This document shows positions 14,286 to 26,650 of a DNA stretch of 64,000 nt, piece by piece. The notes under the pieces were generated by a model. That model was not told the DNA's origin and did not search any database. It saw nothing but the letters and a program-made list of their open reading frames with translations. Origin of the DNA: Trichoplax adhaerens (taxonomy: Eukaryota; Placozoa; Uniplacotomia; Trichoplacea; Trichoplacidae); contig NW_002060946.1 in assembly GCF_000150275.1 (NCBI RefSeq), positions 555,815-619,814 of the forward strand, given 5' to 3'. The position numbers and the translations under genes were made by a program. Every line of letters starts with the position of its first letter. The first letter of the stretch is position 1.

Positions 14286-17121
14286 CTTGACGCCTTTTAC
14301 TATAGGCGTACATTCGATAGGAAAGTTTTCAGGAAAAAAGTTAAAATTAATCGTCTGTTGGATATTTACGCTAGTAGTCAATCGTGAAAAAAAAGTCAAT
14401 TGCCACCGAGTGGACGTAGCAAAGGCTAAATCTAAATCAAAGTCTTTATCAATTTTTAATAGATTACTTAGTATAGGAAGTACTCGACACTCCTTGATTC
14501 TAATATAGCAACCAGATAAGTCTGTGTACATGAATTGAAATAAAAGCGTTACTAAGAGGAAAGTAGAATAAATTACTCGACGTCACAATCGACTTGAAAG
14601 TAACAATAACAATTATTGTTCAAAGTAGCACCATGGCATCGATTATCCTCTCTAACTTGCCCTTGATTGGGTAAAAATGCTTAAACAATTTTAGAATATT
14701 ATTGTCTTAAACTAAGGACTCGAGCAATGAGAATGCAGTTGCAATACACTACTTCGTTGTTATTCACTGTTTATGAGCTATGCAAAGTCACATGAAATTA
14801 TTAAAACTAATGCTCCTGCTGTTGGATTTTGTCTATATTAAAATTCCATCATTTTCGATAGGAATAGCGTATTATGATGCTAGTCTCTTCGTGAAATTGC
14901 TACCATAGAATAGTAGTACTCTAACAGTATATCGGTCAACAAATTATAGTAACTGGCTATTGTAAACAAACGTCCACACATAAACTTTATATTCGATTTT
15001 TCTTCATTATTTCTGCTATTACTTTATTTTTAATACGAACTGTTCTATTTTCTTAACTGATGCATGGTCTATTAGCACATTATTTAGCAAGCCATACCGC
15101 AGACCACTAGTGTAGTTTACACTAGATCATAGTCAATTTACTACTGCATGCTCAATTGTTCATACGCGTATATGGAGAACTGACTTCCATTTGTCTTCTG
15201 TTATTATGGCATAAAGGAATTTAGTCACAGTATATCATCTAAAACTGTATTACAAATGATATAATAGGTTAGTCTATAATGAAACTAATTAAGTTAAAGT
15301 TTTATTATCTAGAGTTTGTTTTATAGTTATCCTATCGACATACTAATTCACGCCCTTTCATCTCATACTTTCACGTCTCGTAAAATGAATAGCATACTAC
15401 TCTTATACGGAATAAAACATTGTTTCTGTGTATATTATAGGCTAAGTCAAAATGACTAGGCTTATCATGTATATGTTGAGGGATTAAGATTTTTAGTAAT
15501 CTAGTAATAAATGCGTATAATAATGAGCTCAAATTTGTCAGTCCACATTTTGGAATAAGAAAATGAGATTTCACAAAATTTTAGCAGGGCACAACTCTTC
15601 CTTACTGTTATACCTATAGTTCTGTTGTACTTTTCAGAATCTTACAAAAAAGCATATCGCAACACTTACATAGCAGGATAATTTTGAATTTTAAATCGAA
15701 ATGGAAATTATTAACTTACTACTATATAAAAAAGAGGGAAAATTAAATCAATTTTAACGCCATGTTCACAATTACTCATTCTACGATTATAAGCATGGGT
15801 TACTATAAATTAGGAAATGAGTCAATACTACTGCAGCCTATAATATTAAAATGAAGATAGCTGTAGTCTATCTCATTTTTATTAATAACCTACCGTTAGG
15901 GAGTTTTAAGAAAAATTCAGTGTAGCACAATAAGAATTTCAATAGTAAGCTCAGCACAGAGTAAAATAAATTAGGCCAAATGATAGTTTTATTCGTCTCA
16001 CAAGGTATTTTGTAAATATCCTATCCATATGAAATAATGTAGCGTAATGGATACAGCATAAAATTAAGTTAGCTCATTTAACGCAATACTGTACAAATAA
16101 ATTTCTGTTCATATTATTCAATAAAAAACAAATAATTGTCAAAAATTATGGCAGCTAACCATTGCAATAATCCAATAAGATTAGATACATAAATTAAAAG
16201 TTTAACAAATCTGCGTCCAGGTTTATCATAATTGTGATTCGTATTCCGTATTTAGTAGTATGTATTCGTATACCGTATACAGACATAAAGATACACTGTA
16301 AAATAAAATTCATTGAAAAATGATATTAAAACTGCTATTTTTCTTAATCACCGACATAAAGTAAATAGGGATAGACTAAAGTTATCGACTGATTTAATCC
16401 TATTTTCATATCATATCAACACACAATTAAGCAATATTTGCACCTTATTAGCTGTCGACGTGGTTAAATATATTAAAAAAATTAAGATTACAAAATCCAT
16501 TATAAAGAAATAACGATACAGATAACGATTCGTGCCGTAAATCTGTTAAGGGATCAGACTGACGTACATCCTTTATTTATAAAGCAGTAGTTAATAATCC
16601 TCAGGAATTATAGAGTAGTAGTTAATGAATGTACTGTATTTAAATGGCAAAAGAATTTATATTGATTAAAGCAACTAACTCAAGATCGATGGTTTAGCTA
16701 TCTAATTGAACAGATACTAGGTTGGATTGTAAATGAAATTTGCAATACATGAATTTGAACGGATATGATTTCAAATGATTTGCTATTAGCTGAAAGTTGA
16801 ATAAAATTTTTAAATAAAAAATCCCTCTGAGAGTATAAGACGTATTGAAGCATTTGCAGCTATACACACACATATCGTAATTTCTCAGGGGCGGTATGCT
16901 AAAACCATCTGTTTAGTTTCATACAACGTAAAATAAATTCACCAAAGTACCATACCATATAACAGTATTAATAGGATATCATGATAAGAAATATAGGCTA
17001 AACTATCCAATCAAGATTTTTGATCCAAACATGGTATTACGTTATCTAAATAAGGTAATTACAAATATTAATATAGACTTTTAAAGAGTCACTAACGACT
17101 CGTACAATAAATCTCCAATGG
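14286..17121. other. Intergenic AT-rich region
   Basis: This lies between the start of the WDR49-like gene and the stop of the first Sel1-repeat gene. It should hold the promoter of the former. The open frames reaching 14531 and 14508 on the two strands overlap exon 1 and its shadow. No further exon, repeat array or RNA gene was recognised. Confidence 0.5.
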
Positions 17122-18861
17122 TCACTTTGATGCTAATAACTCGTTCATATCTAGTTCGTAGGCTTGATTTTCCTCAATTCGAATGCAATCTGGAGTGTCA
17201 GGTTGCCTGAATGTAGGATGGTTGATTACTTGAGCCTTTGCTGGATCAGAGTCAGTGATTATCTCGTAAACAGGGTCGGCTCTTAAAGCTTCATCGATAG
17301 GAAACCCTAACTTATTCAATCTTCTAATTGCCTTTTCCATATAGTGGCGACCTATGATGCTATAGGTGCTTCTAGCTTTTTGCACCACGTCTTTGTATAA
17401 ATCGCAGGCTAACCTTTCGTCGTTTACCATGCCTAAAGCATTCTCGTGCATCCGACCAATATGATAATCTGACCAAGTGGTAGTTCTCTTATTAATTTTC
17501 GATGAAAAAAATTGATTTGCCTGTACTGCCCGGAAGCACTGATTTCCTTTGTTTTGATCACGCATATCAGTCAATTTGCCTCCGAAGTACAACTTTCCCA
17601 GCCTATAGTATGCATAGCTTGCAGCATCATGATCGCTAGAATCCGCAACAGTGTTATAGTATTGTATTGCTATCGTAATATCAGAGTTTGGAAGCCTATC
17701 TTTTTCTACTAACTTGGCGAGACGACACATTGCCATGCTGTAATTCATTTTAGCAGCAATTGCATAATGATGTGCGGCGATCACGAAGTCTTTTTCAACG
17801 CCGATACCTTTTTCGTACATAAATCCTAGTAAAAAATTACCTAATATTTTTCCATCATGATTTTCATAATCAACCGCTGTGACCGCTTTCTCAAAAAGTT
17901 CTATCGCTAGTGTAAAATTTTGTCGAATCCCTCCTAAGCCATGATAATGTAGTTGACCCAATAAACATAAAGTATCTGCATAAGGGAATCTTGACGACAT
18001 ACCTAAGTAGTTAAAGGCTACGTTATAGTTATCATCAAGGTCGTCATTTGATGCTTTGGAATAAAAAGCTTGATAACCTAATAAAAATTGAGCACGGGCG
18101 TGACCATTTTCAGCAGCCTGAATTAAATATTGTCGGGCTTCCTCAGCTTGCTTACCTATCAGGTTACCGACATGATGAATAATATTGGCAATGTTATAAT
18201 AGCCGCTGGGATTACCCATATCCCCGGCTTTTTTAAAGTAATTAGCAGCAGCTTGATATTGCTCTACATCCTTATTCTCATTCAATATCCACAACAAATA
18301 GCCATACTCATTGTATAATGTTGGTCTATCTTCAATAATTCTATCACGATTGCTTTCAATCAGGCGTTTCTTCGAATGCTTTAATTTCATAATTTCTTTC
18401 TTCCATAAAGTCGAGTTTGATATCCTGTGTTTGAGTTCCTTGTGGGCTGGTGAACTGCATATATCTTTGGATGCTGAATTAACGTACATGGGCACTTTTA
18501 ATCGTACCAGTTGTTTATCAGAAACGGCTTTGATCCATAATGCTTTCTGTGATGAAGACTTGCTAACAAATAATTGATAGAGGAGGTATTGCGCGGTAGG
18601 ATGTTGCTGTTTAGCGGAACGTTGATAGTATTGAAAGCACTTTTTTAAATCTCTCTTATTCATACCGTATCCATGATGGTAGTAATATCCTAACAACAAA
18701 TTGGCGTGAGGGTCATCGGTTTGTTCGGATAACTCTAAGTTGCGCTTGATAGCATCTTCGTACAAATGATGTAGTATAGATGTGGAAATAAATTGATTTA
18801 GGTTTCGACTTTCATCGGGCACAGGATCGCGCATTTTATAAACTGCCGAAGAATTGCCCAT
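17122..18861 (-). CDS. Sel1-like repeat protein, paralogue 1 (intronless)
   Basis: Single-exon frame of 579 aa. Helical Sel1-like repeats (about 36 aa, pattern A..LG..Y..G.G...D...A..Y...A) occur near residues 48-84 (LLLGYYYHHGYGMNKRD), 180-265, 295-327 (LGQLHYHGLGGIRQN), 340-450 (LGFMYEKGIGVEKDF, then CRLAKLVEKDR) and 465-498. Such repeats form superhelical protein-binding scaffolds, as in SEL1L; no catalytic domain is visible. The N-terminus MGNSSAVYK satisfies the loose N-myristoylation pattern (Gly2, Ala6), so attachment to membranes is possible. There is no signal peptide or membrane segment. Two same-strand paralogues lie at 26651 and 34145. The C-terminus is short, without the acidic tail seen in the other two. 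A palindromic ACAGT array begins about 0.7 kb upstream. The specific function is unknown. Confidence 0.9.
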   Translation of the reverse strand: MGNSSAVYKMRDPVPDESRNLNQFISTSILHHLYEDAIKRNLELSEQTDDPHANLLLGYYYHHGYGMNKRDLKKCFQYYQRSAKQQHPTAQYLLYQLFVSKSSSQKALWIKAVSDKQLVRLKVPMYVNSASKDICSSPAHKELKHRISNSTLWKKEIMKLKHSKKRLIESNRDRIIEDRPTLYNEYGYLLWILNENKDVEQYQAAANYFKKAGDMGNPSGYYNIANIIHHVGNLIGKQAEEARQYLIQAAENGHARAQFLLGYQAFYSKASNDDLDDNYNVAFNYLGMSSRFPYADTLCLLGQLHYHGLGGIRQNFTLAIELFEKAVTAVDYENHDGKILGNFLLGFMYEKGIGVEKDFVIAAHHYAIAAKMNYSMAMCRLAKLVEKDRLPNSDITIAIQYYNTVADSSDHDAASYAYYRLGKLYFGGKLTDMRDQNKGNQCFRAVQANQFFSSKINKRTTTWSDYHIGRMHENALGMVNDERLACDLYKDVVQKARSTYSIIGRHYMEKAIRRLNKLGFPIDEALRADPVYEIITDSDPAKAQVINHPTFRQPDTPDCIRIEENQAYELDMNELLASK

Positions 18862-19549
18862 AATAATAACTTGATATCGATGGTGGTGAAGAGATGAACT
18901 ATCAGCAGGCCTTACAATAATGGTGTGGTTAATACAGCTGAAGTATTACCTATATAATGGCTACCAATATGCGATTAGAATATTTCAATGTTAACTGAAA
19001 GAAAAAAAAAAATAAGAGTACTTGTTATTTTCATATAGAAGATAATAATGTCAAACGTAGACTCTATCGATGGAAGTGTTTCAGTGCTAACAATCAGTGG
19101 ACAATTTGAACATCATCCTAAGTTATATTATTGACTACAATGACACTCCATATTAGACTTCAAACAACTTACTACGTCGTAAGACAACTGTAGCACCGCA
19201 TTTTAATGATAAAATATGAACACGAAATGCTTCAATCTATATTGAATGAATGATCAGTTGGAGGATTAACCAATTACAAAAGGTGGATCATCTCCGGACC
19301 ATTGAATGATTTGACACGCTTTCAATCGTTGGCCTAATGTTGGTATAGCATACCGGCAGATTTACACGATGGTCCAATTCATTAGTTTTGATTTCTTAGG
19401 CTATTATTTAGGCCTGCAAACTGGCGCTGTAATTGAATCGGATATTTAGGTCTATTGAATTGAACTCTTCTCGCCTTATTGGATCAGACTGCCGCCACCA
19501 TTGATCGGCATCGCCTTAATAATTTTTTTTCAGGAGATTGCAAAGCTGC
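18862..19549. other. Upstream region of Sel1-repeat gene 1
   Basis: About 690 bases between the gene start and the repeat array, presumably containing the promoter. I see a homopurine run (GAAAGAAAAAAAAAATAAGAG, near 18997) but no clear TATA box or other recognisable site. Confidence 0.4.
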
Positions 19550-20905
19550 AACACCTACAGTTCCTGCTGGTACAGTGTAAAGTACTGTACAGGGCAGGAC
19601 AATCATCATACTGTACAGTACTGTATAGTACAGTGCACAGTACAGTACGGTACACTGTACACGACGTTGCAGTACTGTACTGTACTGTACTGTACTGTAG
19701 GTAACGAAAGTAGGAAAATACTGTACAGACTATCACTATTCTGGAAAATTGCGTTTTAGTAGCAATCTACTGAACAATGCAGTACGGTATACTGTAGTTT
19801 ATGACACAGCGCTCAGAGCTCATCCCCATCAACGATGATTGATTGATTTTAGACCAGTATTTATCAAATACTGTTGTTTCAGTGCTGCCACTGCTTTGCT
19901 AGGCATCAGTGGGTTGTATATGGGTCTAACTACCAGAGTGGCCTCCTATTCTATCGTCAACCTACTTAGTTTGAACCTATTGATTTACATTGAGTGTACA
20001 GAGGTGAAAGGAAAGCCCCTAAAACTGTATAGAACCTCTTTTCTTTTCACCGCTACAGTCCTATCCTCTTTGTCACCCTGTACTGTACAGACTGTACTGT
20101 ACACTGTACAATACAGTACTGTACAGCCTTGGTACAGAATAGTCAAGTTAATGTACACTGTACAGGTGCAGTACAGTACTACAAGACATCGACCTTCCGA
20201 AAGGGCTGTATAGAACCTACAGTATTTTCTTTTCACCTCTACAGTCCTATCCTCTTTGTCAGCGTGCGCTACTGTACAGTACACTGTACACTGTACAATA
20301 CAACCTTGGTAGTACAGTACAGTACTGTACTGTACAGTACAGAATAGTCAAGTTAAAGTACTACTGTACACTGTACAGTACTACAAGACGTCGACAGTAA
20401 TGACTCCAAAACTCTGGTGCAGTACTGTACTGTACAGTACTACAAGACGTCGGCCTTCCGTAATGACTCCAAAACTCTGGTCCATGACTATTTCTACAGT
20501 ACTGTACACTGTACTGTACAGTCCATTTCATTTCTACTACAGTACAGTACAGTACAGTATAGTGTAGTGTACAGGATTGGAGTACTAATGAATTTATATT
20601 GACCATTAATACAGCCTAGGTACAGAAGAGTCAAGTTAAAGTACTATAGGTGTACTATTACAAGACGTCGACCTTCCAGTAATGACTCCAAAATTCTGGT
20701 CTACTGTACAGTACAGTATGACTACAGTATTTCTAATGAACTGTACACTGTACTGTACAGTGTACAGTCCATTTCATTTCTACTGTACTACAGTACAGTA
20801 CAGTACAGGATTGGAGTACTGTACAGTACAGTACAGTACAGTACAGTACTTAGACCTGACGTCTGTACTGTACTGTAATTCACGGTAACTCGTGTCTACA
20901 GTACA
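19550..20905. repeat. Composite satellite: alternating ACAGT/ACTGT arrays with interspersed modules
   Basis: Dense tracts of the pentanucleotide ACAGT and its complement ACTGT switch orientation repeatedly. Each switch makes a GTAC-centred palindrome. The longest pure runs are about 19672-19698 (ACTGT type) and 20821-20849 (ACAGT type, about six units). Between them lie recurring modules: ACAAGACGTCGACCTTCC (starts 20181, 20393, 20442, 20660), TGACTCCAAAACTCTGGT (20401, 20464, 20683), AGAATAGTCAAGTTAA (20136, 20341, 20624), GTCCATTTCATTTCTACT (20521, 20767) and CTACAGTCCTATCCTCTTTG (about 20053 and 20239). Open frames in this block, rich in Tyr, Cys, Thr and Val, are products of the repeat, not genes. 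It could form cruciforms or long hairpin RNA. Confidence 0.9.
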
Positions 20906-23900
20906 GTACAGTAAACTGCCTACGTCATTACTCAAGTTGTGCATTACTGAATTTACAGTACATACTGTTCTGTATATCTCAAGTACGGTGCTGTAAAGGC
21001 ATAAATTGAGCAAATACTGATGCAAAATGAAGTCAAAAATTCTCAAATTGAATTCGATGACTGTCATAACAAAATAGTATTATATTATAACTATAATTTA
21101 TGGATTACAAAGCGCCATGTTCATTTTCGATAAGTATGAATCAGTCAAATTCCAACAATAGCACGGTATTCAAGAGCCACAGTAGCATGCGATATTTACT
21201 GTACTGTACTGTATATTCCAAGCGTTAAGCAGTTAATCATAAGTAAACTATCCTATTACGCAGATCGACGCACCGCACTATTAACTAATACTGTATACAT
21301 ACGTTTAAACCAAGCATTACAGACGACCAATTACAGACCAGTTATAAATGTCATGCTAGAATTAATATTTTCTTCACTAATGTATACGAGCTAGCATCCA
21401 AGCATTGGTGTCCCTATGGCCGCTTTTAATTTAAATACGTCAGGTAGATTTATAATTGCACATACGATAAATTAGCACTGTAGAACATAGTTGAAATAGA
21501 AACTAATTAAATAGACATTATATACGCAATATGATATATATTGAAGTAGAATAAACATAGTCTACGCAAACGAATACTCCTATTCTTAAAGTGTCCTTCA
21601 ATCCTTTACAGTGATCCCACACCTTTATAATTTAGAAATATTGATAGTTGCACCCTAATTGATAGAATTTACATGTTGATCATTGGTATATAAACACCAA
21701 ACTTTTATTGAGACAGTAATCATCTCCAACGGAAGTTGCCTTGCTAGTATTAAATAAATAAAGTAAATAATTCTTGCCATAAAGATTGAAATTCATTTTA
21801 GTTTATAATATTGCCTACAACATAGTACCCTATCGTAAATGCAGCATCGTTTTTTAACTATAGCTTCGATCATAACTTTTCCATTTTTTTTTTATTCTTC
21901 TCATACTTATAATCTATTGACTAACTTTGCATATGTTTCGAACAAGAAATAATTAACAATACAAACTGTAGCCCATTTTACTAATTTGGCTAAGTTCCTT
22001 CGAATACAAGTATACAACACTTTGTATCGCATGACAGCTGTGTATTGATGTTAGTCTCTATTGATGATTTATTCTATAATATTTTATTCTAGCAAAGAAA
22101 CATATTTACATAATAGAATAATCAGTTATTGATTTAACAATAGCCTCTGTAGTTAGTATAAAATCTGCAAGAATGGCCCTAAAATTATAATTTGATTATT
22201 AAACATTTGTATAGTCTTTCTACCGTTTCAGATTTTAATAACAACATTCAATAAGTCCTCAGGCTCGAAATCAACTTACGGTAGATAAGTAGCTTACAAA
22301 TCATCCTTCACATTAATTTAATGCAGTATGTAAAAGCAGAGAACAGCGAATAGATTGCCTCATGCTACTACAGTATAAAGGCATTTCGTCACACAAACAA
22401 GACAATACTATATTTTCATTTATTATAGCTACTAACACACTGCACTCAACATTTTTACCACTGTTCAAATACCGTATAACGTAAACACCAAATGCCTATA
22501 ATAATATAATCGATTATCTTCTAAAGAGCTAACCATCTAGCAATCCTATTTTAACCACTACGATATAATTTCGACTTTATTGTTGGGATTAGGGTAAAAG
22601 ATTACTGCTAATAACTTAGAATAAAATGCACAACCTATCTAGGATTTCAACTATACCGCCATAATCCAAGATTTAACGGGTATTTCAGTAGCTATACACT
22701 AAATCAGCAAGATTGAATTTATTCGACTTAACACAATTATAGTCAAATCGATTATGATATTTCGTTCCGGTTTTTTTGATTTATTACTCTTTTTTCTTAT
22801 TCTTGTCCGTATGCTCATGAGATATTCGATCATGACTTATTACAAAGTAATAAATTTTCCTGTTAGTGACATCAACCTTTTATACCATGTACTTGTAGGT
22901 AGAATTAATCCGATAAATATATCCATTCATTGAATGATCAAAGTATGAAATAGGTTACAAGATTATCCTTGTTTAGGAAATGAATAAGTAAAATATCTTC
23001 TTGACTTTACTGTATCATGTAAATTGACTTTATTTAGCTTACTATTGTAGTATTCTGCTTAAAGCAAAGTTACGCTATCAATACAATTAATCAACCTATG
23101 CATTCATACATAGGTATGTATCAAATCGATGCTAATAGATGTTAACCCTTACTTCGATACTGCAGATGTCAACATAAACATTCTTTGAATCACCTTGATA
23201 TTTATTCCATGCTTAATTCATGTCAAGAAATACAGTCTTGCTTATATTATAATCAGATTATTTTACAGTAAAGACATCTTGAATAATGATTAAACTACTA
23301 ATGGTAATGGACAAAGAAATTTTGACTCTATTACTTATTGCTATGCTCCTCACCTTGTAATTTTCGTCCTCAGGGTAAAAGTTTACAATAGAATCTGATG
23401 AAGCTGGGAGTGGATAATTATGATTCTTTCTTTTATTAAGCAACCTGAGACTGATAGCGTTAGATCTCTAGCAAAATTGATAATAATAAACAAATGTTAA
23501 ACACTCTATAGTAATTAGTTTTAACTCGTATTAAACGCAGAGATTACCTGATCAGCTATTACTTTCGCGTTACGAAAGTGAAGTTTTCTATATAAAGATT
23601 TCTTACAATTACAGTACTGTATAACATAATAAATTTATAGCGTTTTTACCTATTACTGTAGTACTCTAGTGTAATTGTCCTTAAGGTAATGATATTTACA
23701 GATCCAATAATAATTCTCATTTTATTTCCACTAAAAGAGAGGTATCAATGTGATGTGGTATAGTATATATATATACGCATACGTAAACTCGGATACACTA
23801 AAATTTTCTACCCTTTGTAAGTCATGGTATGTTGATGGCAACATCATGAAAGAATCAATACTCAAATAAATATGCATTATTTCTCAAGTAAACCAGATTT

Positions 23901-26650
23901 CTTTATAACTTTATTGGGAAAACTGACAACATTTCGCTACCATTATAATGATCTTTCGTGATACGAATCAAATTTGCATGGGTATGCTATTGAAAAGAAC
24001 ATGGTCTATCCTTTTGTTGTTACAGCATTGTTTACAAAAAACCCATAATTTATCTGACGTGCTAGAATAAAATTTTATAAAAGTAAATTTAATACCCAAA
24101 TTTTGCTCATTTTTGGATACGCTCTCTATCTTCCTGTTAATTTAGTTTAGGAGAGAGTTATTCCAATATCGTCGGAAAACTATAGCGTATGCAATCAATC
24201 TTAATTGGTTGGCTTTAATGCTGTCAAAAAAGATAGCGTATACTTTAGTTACGACAATACTTATGAACTACTAGTAGATAATTATTGTCCAGTTTGAAGA
24301 GAATCTGCACCAAGAAGTGTGCCAATCCATTCAGTACGAAATCATATACGATTATACATTTATTATAGCGACATACTCTGAGATGATATCCCTTTCTTCT
24401 TTGGCTGCACAGTGACCGGAAATCATGACCTGGATCATTAAAATGTTTTAATTCGGTGTATAGTTACCATAAAGGAATTATTTTCAGTTGGCCATAACTG
24501 CAAACTGATACCGTATCGTACTGTTGAAGTACGCTTTTTTTATATACTTATTAATTATGCATACAGTACATAGGTCTAATAGAAATCTTAACGTATTTAC
24601 ACAGTACAATTTTAGTACCCAATTCAATGATGGCAAAAGAGATCTATTCAATTTTCTTGTAAAGGTATATTACTGTACAAAAGGAATTGTTAAGGTTGTT
24701 TTACAATCAATAATGCTTTAGCTAGTAACAAGATATAGAGTGATACGAGTACGTATATCCCTTGAAAGCAACTTCTATGTTATTTGTCTCTACTCATATA
24801 GTACACTATAGAAAATTTGAAGCTAGATGATGTTAGGTATTCGAGAGAAATGATGTAACTATAACTCTACAGTATATCGCAGTTCTAGTAGGCAATATCC
24901 TAGCACTCTAACAGCGTATCAAAACATATGGTCAACTACAGTACACTATAGACCAAGCTATCCGAAACTTTTGATATCACAGTAATTTAAAATAACAACA
25001 ACGGAAAATTTTTAATGATAAATTACAATAAATGGACACTTTCCAAAATGTTAAAATGCAATTTGTGTAGATGACCTTTATTTTCTATCATAATAGCAGA
25101 ATATGATTACATATGTCGTTATCGAGATTTATAATTACTACAACAAATTTTAAATTTATAAAGATACAAGAACATCGGGGCGATCAATAAGTATATAAGT
25201 TACGATATATAACTGCTAATTACATCATCCTTTGTAAAGTAGATACTCGCAGTAAGTGAAAACCATTATCATTGTAAATGCAGATAACACCGATTTTTAA
25301 GAAAACATAAGTCGCGTCAAGGCCAAAATAATTTTAAATTGAATGATAAAGAATGTTAGTCTATTATATGATGATAAATTTTTATATTTAAATTTTTACC
25401 GTCTACTCAACAACGACATTTTTTTTCAGATACTAAAAAGAGATACTGTAGTAGTTGTTAATAATTCAGAATTTGATATTTACGCACACGTAACTCTGAA
25501 ATTGTTACAGGATGATCTACGAGTGGGTTAGAATTTCAACGCACCATCATTTCACAACGTTACAACAAAATGTTACAAGCTAATATTCAATGAGCCAAGA
25601 TAGATGAATAAGTACGAATTATCAAGTCATAACTTTAAAAAATACTAACCTCGACTTGACGGTAGAAAATTGTTTTAATCATTGAATACTATACACTCAA
25701 AGGCAGTTAAAATTCACGATGATCGTACAAATTCTCAAGTAGATCCCACTATGCATACATAATGTGATAACAACACCAATATGATATAGGCCCGCTTGTT
25801 TTCAGCGAAAGCGCATATCTACATTGTTTATTATTAAAGTATCGTGTTAGTTTGTAATAGTCAAGTTTAACTGCAACTGATCGACAGCATGCCGATTCTG
25901 GCAATAGTCTAGCGGACGAAGTCAAGTCTTGTATTGACCGCTAATAAGGGCGATGTTCATTAATTATCAACTTAGCCATCTTAAACTGTATAGACATTGT
26001 TACGGTATGTAATCGTTGTGATTTTTAGATCCTCCGAGATACAAGTACTATTAAAAATTGGATGCCTAACGTGTTACCTTGAGGGGTAACAAATTAAATA
26101 CCAAATAAAATTATCAACGTGTAATTAAATCTCTTGCAAGTAGATTTCAATCAATAAGAGTGATAATTAAATCCACGTATGACAGCATCATACAAATTAG
26201 CAATTTTATAATTTTGATAAGAAATTAAAATTGTCCAATCCTGTGAGTTATAACTAAATAAAGAAGAAAACTGCATTACAGGCTAGTCATCGTTTCTAAG
26301 TGTAACACGATTGATGTGTAGAGTAGATTTGATTGAAATAATCAATTGAAATGGGGTAACGGCACCAGAACTAAAATTAACAGTTAAAGTCATGTCACAT
26401 CTTGTAATGTACTAAAAAATAACAAAACTAATAACTTAAATTAACATTAAACATCTTCAGTTTCCCTTTCATTTACTGATTAACGATAAGTGTGTTTTCA
26501 GTAACAAAAAATGTCCTATCATCACTCTTGTATTATTAATTTTTGTAGTTATTAATTTAACCTATATTAGTGCTCAGTAAGTCTTAACTTTAAGTTGAAA
26601 TCTATTTCATTGAAATTCTAATCACACCTCATTTGATAGACTTGATTGAG
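20906..26650. other. Long AT-rich intergenic region
   Basis: No supported gene in about 5.7 kb. A last ACTGT cluster lies near 21200. A small hairpin, ACTTTCG-loop-CGAAAGT, sits at about 23562-23580. A short TA microsatellite is near 23764. The short open frames near 23258, 24524 and 25343 show no domain, and no convincing exon chain was found. The length suggests gene loss or decayed sequence between the tandem paralogues, but I could not recognise a Sel1-repeat remnant. Confidence 0.5.

Noticed and set aside
14188-14508. 106-codon plus-strand frame opposite an equally long minus-strand frame
   Set aside because: The minus strand has a well-placed ATG and a consensus splice donor that fits the WDR49-like gene; the plus frame is its shadow.
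19550-20905. A CRISPR array or microRNA cluster
   Set aside because: There is no spacer/repeat regularity, the host is a eukaryote, and palindromic pentamers explain the hairpins. Similarity of TACAGTACTGT to known microRNA sequence is expected from the repeat itself.
19501-21067. Overlapping open frames on both strands rich in Tyr, Cys, Thr and Val
   Set aside because: They are direct translations of ACAGT/ACTGT repeats in several frames, with no domain and mutually overlapping.
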